Shown: positions 21,671 to 34,649, numbered from the stretch's first letter. The stretch is 64,000 nucleotides of DNA from Proteles cristata cristata (GCA_017311185.1 JAESUZ010003505.1:2542001-2606000), one strand, 5' to 3'. Notes: a model not told the origin generated them from the letters alone. Numbers and translations are program-made.

Positions 21671-21879
21671 TCTCAGTCTTTCATGGCTTCAACCATGATA
21701 GACTGTTGAGGTAGCATCTCATAGAATAGTGAATATAAACCTGCTAAGAAGTTTGTTGTATTTTCTAGGTTTTTATTCTATCTTACTATGCAGAACTAGC
21801 TGACAAACCATCAAATACTCATTGCCATTCCTGAAAACCTGAAATGTATTCGGAATGAACTAGAGAGGGAAGATAACAT

Positions 21880-24000
21880 AGTTCTGGGGCAGGACAATGA
21901 AGGCATACTCTCACATAAGTATGACACATGCCCCTACTTCCTGGTGGGTAGTGACCGTACATAGTTTTCAGATCAGCAGGTGCATACCACAGAGCCAGGC
22001 TGAGTTAATCTGCTCTAGGAAAGATACCACATCCAGACTGGCAGCTAAAACTGGGGCATCACATGCTAAGTGTGTCATAATCCACTTTATCTGCCCTGAC
22101 CTGTCCAGATTTTGCAGGGCCAAACTGGTGTATTCAATGAGGTTCTAATGAAGGTACCATTTTGAATTATTTGGTTAGACTTTGACTTATTTGAGTCTTA
22201 AAGGGTGGCCATAATCTCTGCTATCCCTCTGACGTGATATATTTACCATGGGTAGCTTTAAGAACTTCTCCTTGGTCTTTCGTTCTGTGGTAGCTTCTAT
22301 TCCACAAAGAACCATTGTTAGGATTCCACCAGCTGCCAGTGTGATCAACCAGATTATGTGCCCTGGAACCAGGAACGTAACCACTACGGGGAGGGAGGTA
22401 GAGGTGAGTGGGTGGGTGGGATCCGTGGACTCAATGGGACACAGACTTTATCAAGGCCTTTATTTTCTGGCATCCACGCTGCTGGGCTCTAACAGGGAGG
22501 TCCTGACAATGGCATTTGGTTCCCTGACTATCAGTGTCAACTCCAATGCGGTTCCCAAGAGCCCTGGAAAGACCGGACGTCCCCCTCTTCCTAGTAAATG
22601 TCATATGTATCCATGGCCATAGATTCTTCTAGAACGTATAGGGGGAATCAGTACCACAGAGCCTGTGCAGGATATGCTGTATAGACAGGGCCCTCCTGCT
22701 GGGAACCTGGCCTCTCCTTCTGTCAGTGAGTTCTGGGTTGAGAATCAGCTTAGATCTTGAAATGGGGCAAGAGGTTGTAACTTTCCATTGAAAGATGGCT
22801 GACTTTGGCCTCCTCCTCATCTAATCATGATCTCTTCTTAAAGTTTAAAACAGCAGTAAGACTTTTGGTAAATCAAGTAGGACCCATGTATCTTGCCCCT
22901 AGAAACACCATGTTCTGTTAGCCACTGTCGACTTCCCACGGACTCTTCCAGAGACCCCATTACAGACTACCCTCTGTAGGCCCCTCCACCCCAGCCCCCA
23001 TGACACACGTACTGTCCTTACAGCTACAGAGAGAGCAGTTCTCTAACTGCATCTCTTACTGTCAGTGCTGACCTGCAGAAGACAGCCACCACTGAGCTCT
23101 TCAGGGACGTGGCTGTCCCTCACCAGTGCACTTCTTATCGCCTTCAAAGATGAAGTGTCCTCCCAAAGAACACAGTCAGCTGACCTTATGTCACCTATCC
23201 GAGCATACCCGCTTTGCTCCAGAGTCGGCCAGGGCCGTTCTGCCATCTTTGTTCATTTTACAGAGGCCAACCCTTTCTCCAAGTTTCTAAGAGTCATCCA
23301 AGCAGAATATGAGACCCAACTCCTGGGGTTCTTGCCAGGGAGTTAAATCCTGAGTGATGGGAGAGTGCTCCCACATTGACAAACCAACCCCCCCCCCTTA
23401 GCCAGCTTTATATTCTAACCCCATGCCCCAGCTCCTCACAGGTCACTCCCAGGCAGATTCACAGGTTACCAGAATGTGTTAGCCTGACGTTAGCCAGGTT
23501 CTATAACCTCTTTGCTATATAGAACCCCCATTTCCCTTAGCAGGCTTAGCTGTCCCCCAGTCAAGTCGTGCTAAGTTTTGGCTCTAATTATGGGTCTTGG
23601 GGCCAGGAAGAGAGGTGCAGGCAGTTTCTGGGGTAGACAAGCTATTTCTCAGAAGGCACGGTCTTACCACATAGTCTTCAAGCCAAGGGGACCCGCTGTC
23701 TTCCAGCCAGGCAGGGGGGGCCGTGTCTGCCATCCTGCGACTTTCAAGGAAACGTCACTGTGTAAAGTTTTCAAGCACATGGGCCTACATACCCCACCGT
23801 AAGCCGTAAGGTCCCATTCTTTCCCTAGCAAAGCCCTGAATTTATCTTCCCACCAAATTACCTCTTCTTGATTCCTTTTTTTCATGTCACAGAAAAGCAG
23901 CATCTATTGAGAGCATTGGGTTAAATGTTGCAACGTAAAGAGATGTGACTGGCACCTTCCTTTGTGGGGTTTCAGCATATGATGGAAAGCAGAAAATGTA
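21880..24000 (-). mobile_element. Degenerate endogenous retrovirus internal region
   Basis: Between about 23,000 and 23,650 this aligns by eye with 35,230-35,800 in the same orientation; both share CCCTTTCTCC and a CTTGCCAGG..TTAA.TCCT block. Because the second locus carries a protease-like segment on the minus strand, this one is read as the same old retroviral family (gag side). A hydrophobic stretch encoded at 22187-22384 might be a membrane segment. All frames are broken, and the ends are approximate. Confidence 0.5.
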
Positions 24001-25118
24001 CATCAAAAGCATAAATACAGAGGGACCACTAACTATTTAGGCCAGATCTCTCGAAGCCCCAGCCCCTGTCCCTGAAGTGTATACAGAAGAGTTCATGAGT
24101 CACTCCGCAGAGGGTAGCTCCCTCCAGAGCGAGCAAGCATAAATTGAGGGTGGAGGATATAGTCTCCATTCACTGTGTCATTGAAGACTTATCACTCTCC
24201 CCTTGCCCAAACCTACCTTCAAATTTCTTGCTCACGGACTTCGCTGTTTACTCCGACGTTTTCCTCTCCTTACCCCTAGATTTGTCACACCCAGCTCACT
24301 TAGCATGAAGCTACCCCGGCTGCCTCCAGTAAGACCCCTTCTGATGAAATCTGTCCCCCCTGAGGCTGTCCCAGCTCAAATCCTGGCTTCCCAACGGAGC
24401 CGTGCGAGTCTACGAACTCAGGAGCATACCAACAGTGTGGAAAGCTGGCAACTGTGCAGTTCTGAGCTCAGGACACCTTTTTCTGTATTTGGCCAGTAAG
24501 CTGGGAACAGGAAACACACCCTGGACTAAAGAGAGAATAGACACTCTAGAAGGCAAGGGTGAGAAAAGATGAAAGCAAACTCCAGGAAGACAACAGTTCA
24601 TTTAGACAGAGCCATCTGTTCCCACCTGCAGGTAAGGAAGCCCCCCATCGCATTAGCTGGCCCTCCTTGAAGCCTCATGAAACCCTCCTCTCTGTGGCCG
24701 AGAAATTGCTTTCCTCACTCTTCCTAACCAGCAAGTAACCAGGGATGTGCTATCTGTTTCTTTCCTGACATCCAACATGCCTCAAGAGTGGGAGCCATGT
24801 TTATTATGCATCTCCCCAGCCACTTGGCCCCACTTGGGGCCTGGATGGGAAATGTCTTCCTTATGCAGAAAGGCAGGAAGCGTTTCTGGCTAGAGGTGTT
24901 TGCAGCTCCAACATATGTGAATCCAGGATAAGCCAAGGAAGCCAGCCAAACCACACGTTGCAAGAACTGGAGTAAATTTTGCCAGAGCAGACAGATATAG
25001 GAAGCGGTCGAGACAGCCAAATATCAGGAGAATTGGGCAGGGGCCAAAAGTTTTGAAAAAAGCATGTGGTCACTGATTCATGGATGCCTAAAGACCATGA
25101 GAACCTTAAAGGTCATGT
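24001..25118. other. Intergenic sequence, nothing recognised
   Basis: It may include the 5' side of the adjacent retroviral remnant, but no LTR could be identified. Confidence 0.4.
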
Positions 25119-25244
25119 AGGGGTGCTTGGGCAGCTTAGTCAATTAAGTGTCCAACTCTTGATTTCAGCTCAGGTCATGATCTCACAGTTCATAGGTTCA
25201 AGCCCCGTGTCAGGCTCTGCACTGATGTTGTGGAGCCTGCTTGC

Positions 25245-25300
<56 letters not shown>

Positions 25301-25350
25301 CCTTGCATGCTTTCTCTCCCTCTGTCTCAAAATAAATCAAATTTTAAAAG
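25119..25350 (+). mobile_element. CAN SINE with (TC)n(TG)n expansion
   Basis: The CT stretch has grown to a pure (TC)n followed by (GT)n at about 25246-25302. AAGGTCATGT before the element and AAGGCCATGT after it suggest the duplication. Confidence 0.92.
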
Positions 25351-25358
25351 GCCATGTG

Positions 25359-25600
25359 AGGGGTGCCTGGGTGGCTTAGTCGGTTAAGCGTCCGACTTTC
25401 GCTTAGGTCATGATCTCGTGGTTCGTGGGTTCGAGCCCCGCGTCGGGCTCTGTGCTGACTGCCAGCTCAGAGCCTGGAGCCTGTTCAGTCTGTGGTTCCC
25501 TCTCTCTCTGACCCTCCCCTGCTCATGCTGTCTCTCTCTCTCCTAGAAATAAAAATTAAAAAAATAAAATAAAAATTAAAAAAAAATTAAAAAAAAATAA
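25359..25600 (+). mobile_element. Young CAN SINE, plus strand
   Basis: It has the same GGCTTAGTCGG, TTTCGCTTAGG and GACTGCCAGCTCAGAG variants as the copy in L1 ORF1, with a long AAAATAAAATAAAA-type tail. Confidence 0.95.
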
Positions 25601-26164
25601 AAAAGAACTCCTCAAATTCTTGCCTGCCAGGAGTCAGATTGGTTTCAGATTCTAGACATCCTAGGTGAGGACCATCGGGTCAAAGGATGTACCAGGACGC
25701 AGCAGAGCTTACAGTTAGAGGAAACAGCATGGAGGAAAGAACTGAAGGCTTTATTATCCCAGGTTTACCTCAAGCTAGAAATGTTGGTGGCTTGGTCTTA
25801 TATTCACCCTCTCAACCCAACCAATGGCCTGTACCAACTCATCAGCCGTGTGTGTGCGCCATCTTGGAAATGGGTCCTCCAGCCCTCAGTCAAGGAACTA
25901 TAGCTAAGGCCAAGTAGAGCAAAGATATGCTATGCCCTCCAGGCACTGCCCAAACTACAAAAATGAACAAATAAATCAATGTGTTGATTTCACCTACAAC
26001 ACTTTGGGATGGTCTGAGACACAGCAGCAGACACCCCAAACTATCCTGTTGTTCGTTTTCCGTCGTTATTTCTTACATGAGCCCCTTCCTCTCCATCTCT
26101 CTTGCTACTTGCTTATTTCAGGTCCTCATCATGCCTGACTGCAACAGATTCTAACTAGTTTTCT
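25601..26164. other. Intergenic sequence, nothing recognised
   Basis: No gene or repeat was recognised. Confidence 0.5.
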
Positions 26165-26800
26165 GCCTTCTACTTCCTTTCTTCCCCACCCTCCACTTCC
26201 CAAAGACATACCCTCAGTCTCTTCTGCTGAGTAATTTTTCTAAAATGGCAATCTGCTAGAAATCCTTTGGTGGCTTCCCTCTGCCATTGGAATAAAAGAG
26301 AATCTTCCTCACTGGGTGTGTAAGGGCTTCTAAGGCTAGGGCCCTGCCCATTCATTCAGGTTTCAAACTACCCTTCCTTCACTACCCTCTACAGATCTGT
26401 TGACCTACTTAAATTCCCCAAATGGGCCATGTATTCTTCAGTTTCTGTGCCTTGGAAGATGCTCTCCCCACTTAGAATGCCTTTATGCCCCGCATGCCAG
26501 GCCCGCAACGCCAGGCAGAAAGCACTGAGCTCAGGCATCATCTCTTCTTAAGAACTTTTGTCACTCTCTCTCCACTTCCCTTTCTCTGCCTTCTCACTGC
26601 CGCGAGTGACTTTGTGTTCCACGGAGCCCTCTGCGCACCTCTTCTCAGCACTCACAACACTGCTCTGTCTGCATACTGATCTCCTGCCTCCACCCTATTA
26701 TTATGGGTCCCTCAGTAGTGGGAACAGCCTCTAGCCGAATCCCCAAAGCACAGCGCATTGTCTCCACAGCCCAAGCATGGACCGCTCCGAATATTTTGGT
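26165..26800 (+). repeat. L2-like LINE fragment
   Basis: TTGGTGGCTTCCCTCTGCCA, TAAGGGCTTCTAAGGC and CAAGCATGG-type phrases follow the order seen in L2-type 3' regions. The match is diffuse. Confidence 0.45.
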
Positions 26801-27480
26801 GAGTGGATGATTGCAAGTCATTGTGGAAGACATGTGATGTTTCTTTTCCAGGCTCCATGTTCTCCCGTGCTGGAAACTGTATTTTGGCGCCCTCTGGAAA
26901 ACCACTTCAGCTGCAGCCTGCTTATGAGTTTTGCATGAGGCTGATCCCCCCTCTGACTGCAAGAGTGAGTTCACGTAGGCTCAAGCTGATTACCGTTTTC
27001 TACGCCCTCGCCCCATGATTGCTTCACGTTTGGGGGTTCGACCCTAGAGGGTCCAAGAGGACATGAAGACTTTTGGCTGAGGCTTCTGGAAAGAAAGGCT
27101 TGCACTCTATTCAACTGCGGTTCCAAAGTGTGAGGCTGTCTGTGGCATTCCTCTGCAACCAGGATGAGGAAGCCAGGGCCTTTGGGAATTAGGGTCAGGA
27201 ATTGCCACTGTAAATGCTTGAGAAAAGGAGCCAGCCCAGGGGAAGCGCTACAGAGAGGAGAATCCTGCCCCACCATTTCTTCTGTCAGTTGGGCCAATTG
27301 GAAGCCATACTCAACAGGATATCTCAGTCGTGGGAAACAGTAACTTCGCATTTCTGGTTAAGCCAGTCAGGGAATTTTGATATAATCATGGTATTCTCCT
27401 GAAAGGAGTTCATGGTGTAGCAAAAATCCCTCACTGTTTATGATAATCAGGCTCACAATTTTATACTGTTATCTCAAAAG
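26801..27480. other. Intergenic sequence, nothing recognised
   Basis: No gene or named repeat was seen. Confidence 0.5.
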
Positions 27481-27690
27481 CTAAGGCACCTGGGTGGCTC
27501 TGTCGATTGGGTGTCAGGCTCAATTTCAGCTCAGGCCATGATCCCAGGGTGGTGGGCTGGAGCCCCGAGTTGAGTTTCATGTCAGGCTCCTTGCTGAGCA
27601 TGGAGTCTGCTTGACATTCTCTCTCCCTCTGCCCCTCTCCCCTTCTCGTGCTCTATCTCTCTCAAAAATTTTCTTAAAAATTTAAAACCT
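27481..27690 (+). mobile_element. CAN SINE, plus strand, diverged
   Basis: AAGGCACCTGGGTGGCTCTG head, GGAGCCCCGAGTTGAG and a CTCTCAAAAATTTTC tail. Confidence 0.88.
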
Positions 27691-27829
27691 GTTCCACTTT
27701 ACGTATTATTGTTTCATTGCGTTTGCTTTGTGACTCGATTGTCTGCTCTGTTGGGTCTAGATCTTAGGTCTTCTCCAGAAGAATGTTTATTTATAGAGGA
27801 CACTCAATACAGACTGAATATATCGATTA

Positions 27830-28400
27830 TGCAGAAATAAACAAAGACCAAATGAGAATAAGCAAAGGTGATTTATTCAAGACTTGCTAGAGCAAGGAAG
27901 TCAGCTATCATCACTTGAGTTTTGTCAGACTTGAGAGCAGGCAGGGTGGGAAAGCCTTACTCTGGAAGGAAGGGAAGGCACCAAGTGTGCCCTGGTTGGA
28001 GGCTGTTGGCTTGGGGAAGTTGTAACGGGCTAACTAGAAGCAGGACATTTGGTGTGATTGGTCAGAGGTCATATTTGGCTTTCCCTGGTTGGTCCTAAGT
28101 TGGAAGCAGAGACAAGAATTAGGGAAGGTGTCAGTTATTGATTAAGTCTTGGCCATTTTGGACCTATCAGAACAGAGTGACTGTATTTTCCTGCATTGCT
28201 GCTAGAGATAGTGGTCTGACTTCCTACGAGTCCGATAGCAGGCTGGTTCCTGGGTGTGCTGCTGAAGGCTGGGAGTCAGTTTTATGTTCACATATGGTCT
28301 GGCCATTGTCCATTTGTGCATTTAGTCTGTTGTTGGACCCTTTCTCTGACCTACCTCAAGAGACAGCCTTTTCAAGAGCAGTTGGAAATCGTTATCTTTA
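27830..28400 (-). mobile_element. LTR-like sequence of unassigned family
   Basis: On the minus strand an AATAAA signal lies at about 27875, next to GTGATTGGTCAGAGGTCATA and other U3-like phrases. This fits a solitary ERV LTR, but I could not name the family or fix the ends. Confidence 0.35.
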
Positions 28401-29519
28401 TTGCTAAAACTTAAACAAAAATGTGTCTACTATTTTTAATGCTAAGAGTTGACTCAATTCCAATCTGGATCTGGAGAATCAAATCCAATCTGTGGTGATA
28501 TTTAAGACATGCTCGACAGGAGAAAAACACTTCTACCCACCTAAAGCAGACAATAATGAATCGGATGCTGTATCGAGTGGTAAACAAAATAAGTTAGAAA
28601 GGCATTTCTCCACCTGTGTGGTGGCTTCAGGAGAAGCTGAAAATTAACAGAGATTAGGAACGTCATGTTTCCCTTATTGGGCAGAAGTTCTAGAGAATCA
28701 CAGGTACATTTCACGTATTAAATAATATACTAAGTATAGATATAACCTATATGCAGCCACATATCCAGGGATATAAAGTATATTTTTAGGGTGAAGGGAC
28801 TTGAAAAGTGCATAACACATTTTTAAATGAAAATATTAATAAGATTCCAGGATAAATTTAATCTTTGTAAAAATTCCCTTTTTCAAACTAGACAGTTTAT
28901 CAGTGAGAAAGCCTCCTGATAATCAACTTGACAGTATCACTGCTATAGTTTCACAGTATATGTTCATAAACCTTAATTACTGGCATTAAAAGAAAGCAGC
29001 ACATATGGTAAGACTCTCTTGAAATGTAAAGTGACAGATGTCTATAAATATTAAAATTCTGTAATTAGCGGTATAGTTCATTAATTATCTGTCTTTGAGT
29101 CATAAATATAGGAACAATACTGGTCACAAACATTCAGGCATTTAATGAACAGCACCTTCTATGAGGAAAGTAAGGCAGGGCAAGCTGAGAGGTCTTTTTA
29201 CCGTACTATTTTACTTTTAATACTCACGCAGTCGGAAGTATTGTGTCGACTCTTAATACACTTGCATGGCGCGGGTATTGCAAACCAGATCTTCATCAGG
29301 ATTTAAGTACGTAAATTTCCTCCATATCTTTTTCTGAGGACAGAGGGAAAACTGGCACCAGTGGAATCTTGTATATTGATGGAAAATAATTAGAATATTG
29401 TTTGACCTGTTTGATATTGACATTACTATTAGAGTCGACAAAAGAGTAATGTTTGGCTTCCCTTCTACTACGGAATGTTCCTTGGGGGTTAGCGCAGGGT
29501 GATTTATGGCTTCCTCTCC
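28401..29519. other. Intergenic AT-rich sequence
   Basis: No gene or repeat was recognised. Confidence 0.5.
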
Positions 29520-29650
29520 AGATGATCTAAAACAGGGCTTCTTGAACTTTCATGGGCATATAAACTGCCTGGTTCTCTGGGCATAGGTGGGGCCCCGAGT
29601 CTGCATTTCTGCAGAGAGATACTGTGCTGCCAATCCAAGGATTTTGAGTA
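29520..29650 (+). repeat. MER5-like DNA-transposon fragment
   Basis: GCTTCTTGAACTTTCATGGG and CTGCATTTCTGCAGAGA resemble hAT-Charlie MER5-type sequence. Confidence 0.45.
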
Positions 29651-30015
29651 ACAAGATCTGGATAATCAGCCACCAAAGACCTTTACACTGTCGTACGGTA
29701 ATCAACACCTTCATACAGCTTGGCTTGTCGAAAGTTTTACGAGCGTCTTTAAAGACACGTTCATAATACATGATCAGTCCGTTACCTCTGACTGCTTTAG
29801 AGAAATTTGTTCATCAAGGCACACTTCCCAGTGGAAATCTCTTGAGCCCAGGGGCAGGGCAAATTCCTGTCTACCATTGACCGCGCAGTGCCAAATGAGA
29901 GAGCTCGCCATCCTAGCTCTCTAGGAAATGGCTGTTCAAAAGGGTTATCAGTGAGGGTGAATGTGGAAGGGGATTATAAACGCTGGTGGTTTCAGTAAAG
30001 GAGGCTCAGTAGAGG

Positions 30016-30166
30016 TCACCCTGGTGGCTCAGTAGGTTGAGCGTCAGACTTCCACTCAGGTCATGATCTCAAGTTGCCTCAGTTCAAGCTTGGTGTTGAG
30101 CTCTCTACTGTCAGTGTGGAGCCTGCTTTGGATCATCTGTCTCCTTCTCACTCTGCCCCTCCCCTG

Positions 30167-30199
<33 letters not shown>

Positions 30200-30235
30200 A
30201 GAAATAAACATTTAAAAATTTTCTATAAAAAAACC
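30016..30235 (+). mobile_element. CAN SINE, plus strand
   Basis: GGTCACCCTGGTGGCTCAG head, GGAGCCTGCTTTGGATCATC and a (CT)n run before the tail. Confidence 0.9.
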
Positions 30236-30324
30236 CCTAATGCTTGGTTTATTCTGATATGTTACCTTATCTTTGATAATTGTAATGCCACTTAGATAGT
30301 GTGTTAAAATTTATAAATCATTTT

Positions 30325-30560
30325 GGGGTACCTGGGTGTCTCAGTCAGTTAAACATCTGACTTCAGCTCAGGTCATGATCTTGTGGTTTGTGGGTTCGAA
30401 CCCCTCATCAGGCTCTGTGCTGACAGTTTGAAGCCTGGAGCCTGCTTCAGATTCTGTGTCTGCCTCTCTCTCTGCCCCTCCCTTGCTCTCTCTCTGTCTC
30501 TCTGTCTCTGTCTCTTCCTCTCAAAAATAAACATTAAAAAATTTTTTTAATTTGTAAAGC
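30325..30560 (+). mobile_element. CAN SINE, plus strand
   Basis: GGGGTACCTGGGTGTCTCAG head and an AAAAATAAACATTAAAAAAT tail. Confidence 0.92.
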
Positions 30561-30967
30561 ATTTTAATAACTGCTTTTTTACAAACCATTTTTAAACCAT
30601 TGATTTTCAATGCTGGGCCGTGAATGCGATATTTGGGGTTGGTGCGTCTGTTCTTTTCCCCCAAATTACAACCAGCATCTGGTTGTCTCTACCCCCAACT
30701 GGAGATGTGGCCTGAGTAACAGCTCTCAACTCCTCCAGAAGGTCATGGCCAGGGGCTGTGAGCACAGCAATTAATTCTCTCTACAGCTGAGGAGAAAGGA
30801 AGAGTGTTTTGCTTAATATATTATCAGGGTTGATGGCTTTTCCCTCCTTATTCTCTTTAAAAGCAATACTCCTTGTTCCCACAAATGTATTTTACTAGAT
30901 TCCAATTGCCATTTTGTTTTGTTCTACTTTTCATCTAGATTGCCTTATTTTGTTCTGTTTTCAATCT
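30561..30967. other. Intergenic sequence, nothing recognised
   Basis: No gene or repeat was recognised. Confidence 0.5.
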
Positions 30968-31037
30968 TTTTTTTTTTGAAGCTTATTTATTTATCTTGTG
31001 AGAAAGAGAAAGAAAGAACACAAGCAGTGTAGGGAGA

Positions 31038-31073
<36 letters not shown>

Positions 31074-31202
31074 ATACCAAGCAGGCTCCACACTGTCAGC
31101 AGAGAGCACCAATGCAGGCCTCCATCTCACAAACCATGAGATTATGATCCGAGCCAAGATCAAGAGTTGGATCTTAACCGACTGAACCACCCAGGCGCCC
31201 CA
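30968..31202 (-). mobile_element. CAN SINE, minus strand
   Basis: T-run, expanded GA tract, AAGCAGGCTCCACACTGTC and an ACCACCCAGGCGCCCC end. Confidence 0.93.
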
Positions 31203-31309
31203 CCTTATTTTCTTATATTTTTGTTTTTTTCTATTTCTTGTAGATTTTCATCTCTTCTTTTCTATTTGTCAATTCTTTGAGCCCTTTACATATTTATTGT
31301 TTAGCCGTT

Positions 31310-31390
31310 TGTAATGGACTGAATGCTTTATGTTCCCCTCAAAATTCATAGTTTGAAACCCAGTGCTCAGTATAAAGGAAAATCTGATGT
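31310..31390 (+). mobile_element. MLT1-type LTR scrap
   Basis: TAATGGACTGAATGC and CCTCAAAATTCATAGTTTG are the start of an MLT1-type LTR, cut off by the following L1. Confidence 0.5.
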
Positions 31391-32790
31391 CCCAATACCT
31401 TTGAGACACAGTGTAATGTTAGTTTCAGGTGTAGAATTGAATGATTCATCACATACATACAACACTCAGTGCTCAGCACAAGTGCCTTCCTTAATGCCCA
31501 TCACCCACCTTGCCCATCACCCTGCCCACCTCCATCCATCAAACTTCAGTTCTCTGTAGTTAACAGCCTGTTTTCTGTTTTTTCCCTCTTTTTTCTTTTT
31601 TTTTTAAGTTTATTAATTTTTTTATAGAGATAGAGCACGAATGTGAGAGGGGCAGAGAGACGGAGACACTGAATTTGAAGCAGGCTCCAGGCTCTGAGCT
31701 GTCAGCGCACAGCCCAACGCGGAGCTCCAACTCACGAACTGAGAGATCATGACCTTAGCTGAAGTCAGACACTTAACTGACTGAGCCACCCAGGCGCCCC
31801 ATCCCTCCTTTTTCTTATTTCCCCTGTGTTTATTTGTTTCATTTCTTAAATTCTACTCATGGGTGAAATCATATGATATTTTTCTTCCTCTGATGGACTA
31901 GTTTCATTGGGCATAATGCTCTCTAGCTCCATCCATGTCCTTTCAGATGGAAAGATTTCATTCTCTTTGATGGTTGAGTAATATTTTGTTGTGAAATAAA
32001 CCACATCTTCTTTATCCATTCATCAATTGAGGGACATTGGGCTCTTTCCATAGGTTGCCTATTGTAGATACTGCTGCTATAAGCATTGGGGTGCATGTGC
32101 TCCTTTGAAACAGCACACCTGTATTCCTTGGATAAATACCTAGTAGTGCAATTGCTATATTAAGGTACTTCTATTTGTAACTTTTTGAGGAAACTCCATA
32201 CTGTTTTCCAAAACAACTGCACCAGTTTGCATTCCTACTAGCTGTGTAAGAGGGGGTTCCCCTTTCTCTGCATCCTCTCCAACCTCTGTTGTTTCCTGTG
32301 TTGTTCATTTTAGCCATTCAGACTGGTGTGAGGTGATATCTCGTTGTAGTTTATATTTGTATCTCCCTGATGATGAGTGATGTTAAGCATCTTTTCATGT
32401 GTCTGTTAGCCATTTGGACGTCTTCTTGGAAAAATGCCTATTCATGTCTCCTGCCAATTTTTTAACTGGATTATTGGGGGGGGCCGGTGTTGCATTTTAT
32501 AAATTCTTTATAGATTTTGGATACTGACCCTTTTTCAGATATGTCATTTGCAAATATCTTCTCCTATTCCATCTGTCATCTTTTAGTTCTGTTGATTGTT
32601 TCCTTCCCTGTGAAACTTTTTATCTTGAGGAGGTCCCAAGAGTTTATTTTTGCTTCTGTTTCCCTTGCTTCTGGAGATGCATCTAGAAAGAATTTGCTAT
32701 AGCCAATGTTGAGAGGTTACAACTTATGTTCTCCTCTAGGATTTTGTTGGGTTTTTATATAGCCACTAGATCATGCTTCTTGTGTTATTA
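31391..32790 (-). mobile_element. L1 3' half, minus strand
   Basis: The 3'UTR text (ACAACACTCAGTGCTCAGC and CCTTAATGCCCATCACCC) is followed by reversed ORF2 C-terminus, for example TCTTTATCCATTCATCAATT and CCATACTGTTTTCCAAAACA. It is 5'-truncated, frames are broken, and a SINE interrupts it at 31595-31801. Confidence 0.88.
31595..31801 (-). mobile_element. CAN SINE inserted in L1
   Basis: A reversed SINE ends GAGCCACCCAGGCGCCCC and splits the L1 3'UTR. Confidence 0.93.
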
Positions 32791-33924
32791 AAACCTTATA
32801 TCTCTCTTCTTAACTTTTATTTCCTTGATCTCCATTACAGGCACTGATGTGTTAGAAATCTGTAGCTATCATTCATCCATTAGTCCTCATTCATTAGTAA
32901 TCACCTAGCAAGGAGAGCAGGATTTATTTTCTTATTCTATTGTTGCCGCCACATTATATGACAATAACTTCTTCCAAATCTTCGATACTTACCCTCATTC
33001 TCTTGGGCGGCTCCCGGCTCCTCACCCCAGGGGTGAGCATCTAGCTCTGAAACACTTCGGACACACTGTACATTACCTTTGTCTTCCACGCTCAAGAGAA
33101 TGTGAAGTTATTTATACTTGCATTTCTGGGAAGGCAAGAGTTGCCTGGTTACTAATGGGTCGCGTCACCTCACCTACAGTCACAGTGCATGTGGTAGATA
33201 AGGCATGTTCTGCGTGGTCATCAGACTCTTGTGGGTGGCAATCCTGATGATGTCTCGTGGGTCTCCAGAAACATTTGAGAGAAGACTTAGATATTTTTAA
33301 AACCCATCTTTCTTATCCACACTGAACCGAACAAAGGCAAGAACTTCACCCGACGCTTTGTAACAAAACCAAAAAATTGTGAATGCAGTAGCATCGTGAA
33401 GGGGCATGAAATACAAATCAAGCCCCAGATCAGCTCCAAGACCAGTGTGTTGGAGGTCTGGTGGCTTCTCCCACGTCCTCCCACGGGACCTGGCCGGTCG
33501 AGCTTACATGATGCTGGTAGCTGGGATGCTGCTGATTCCAAACCCATATGGGAGAATGGAAAGGAGAAATCTCAGAGTTGTTTTGGTGGAAGACTGAGCT
33601 GTCCAGCAGATCATTAGCTGCTTTCTCCACAGGATTGCCTGGTTGAATGATCTATAGCAGTAAAGTGTTTTATGTACTGTTACAGACTGTGATAAGGCAA
33701 ACATCCGTGTAACAACCTGACCCAAGAAATCAACGCAGGCGGCTCCCCAACAGTCCCTCCCTCATCACTTCCTGTCCCCTATAGAAATAATAACCGTTTC
33801 TCCGGACTCTTTAAAGAATCATCTCCTTACTTTTCTTTGTAGTTATACCATCCCTGAAAGCACAGTTTTGTGGTTTTGAATTTTATATAAGTGGAATTTT
33901 ATTGTAATTACTTGTGACCTACTT
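32791..33924. other. Intergenic sequence, nothing recognised
   Basis: No gene or repeat was recognised. Confidence 0.5.
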
Positions 33925-34055
33925 CTTTTTTTAATTGCGGTAAAATGCACATAAACATGAAATTTGCCATCTTAACTTAAGTGTTCAGTGTACATTGAAC
34001 TTAGTTCAGTGGCGCTAAGTACAGTCCAATTATTGTGTCATCATCATCATCATCC
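33925..34055 (+). repeat. Old L1 3'UTR-like fragment and (ATC)n
   Basis: TTGCGGTAAAATGCACATAA and GTTCAGTGGCGCTAAGTAC are typical of old L1 3' sequence. A short (ATC)n lies at 34036-34052. Confidence 0.55.
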
Positions 34056-34078
34056 GCCTACAGAGCTCTTTCTGTCTG

Positions 34079-34240
34079 GGGCTCCCGGGAGGCTCAGTTG
34101 GTTAAGCATCTGACTCTTGACTTCGACTCAGGTCATGATCTCACGGTTCATGGGATCGAGCCCCATCTGTCAGTGCAGAGCCTGCTTCAGATTGTCCCTC
34201 TCCCTCCCTCTCTCTCAATAAATAAACTTAAAAAAACAAA
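34079..34240 (+). mobile_element. CAN SINE, plus strand, internally shortened
   Basis: GGGGCTCCCGGGAGGCTCAG head, GGGATCGAGCCCC and a short CT stretch ending in AATAAATAAACTTAAAAAAA. Confidence 0.9.
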
Positions 34241-34248
34241 GAACTCTT

Positions 34249-34475
34249 GGGGTGCCTCGGTGGCTTAGTCACTTAAGCATCCAACTTTGGCTCAGGTCAT
34301 GATCTCAAGTTCATGAGTTCAAGCCCCATGTCGAACTCTGTGCTGATGGCTCAGAGTCTGGAAGCTGCTTCAGATTTCGTGTCTCCCTCTTTCTCTGCCC
34401 CTCCCCTGCTTGTGCTCTCTTTCTTTCAAAAATTGAGAAATAAACTGTAAAAAAATAAATTGTAAAAAAATCACT
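34249..34475 (+). mobile_element. CAN SINE, plus strand
   Basis: GGGGTGCCTCGGTGGCTTAG head, CT-rich stretch and an AAATAAACTGTAAAAAAATA tail, directly after the previous copy. Confidence 0.92.
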
Positions 34476-34540
34476 TGACTCTATGTGTAAGGGCTTATTT
34501 CTGGGTTCTCTATTCTATTCCATTGTTCTAAATGTCTGTC

Positions 34541-34625
34541 TTAATGCGGTGTTTAGGGTAGGCTTAATCCAATATGACTGGTACCTTTATAAAAAGAGAA
34601 AATTTGGGCACAGGTATGGTGTATT
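34541..34625 (+). mobile_element. MLT1-type LTR fragment
   Basis: GGGTAGGCTTAATCCAATAT and the GACTGGTACCTTTATAAAAA that follows match the middle of MLT1-type LTRs. Confidence 0.5.
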
Positions 34626-34649
34626 TCCTACCCTCTAGATTCCATGTAT

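Noticed and set aside
22187..22384. Hydrophobic minus-strand frame that looks like a membrane segment
   Set aside because: It is short, isolated and inside a degenerate retroviral remnant. I could not assign it to an envelope or a host gene.
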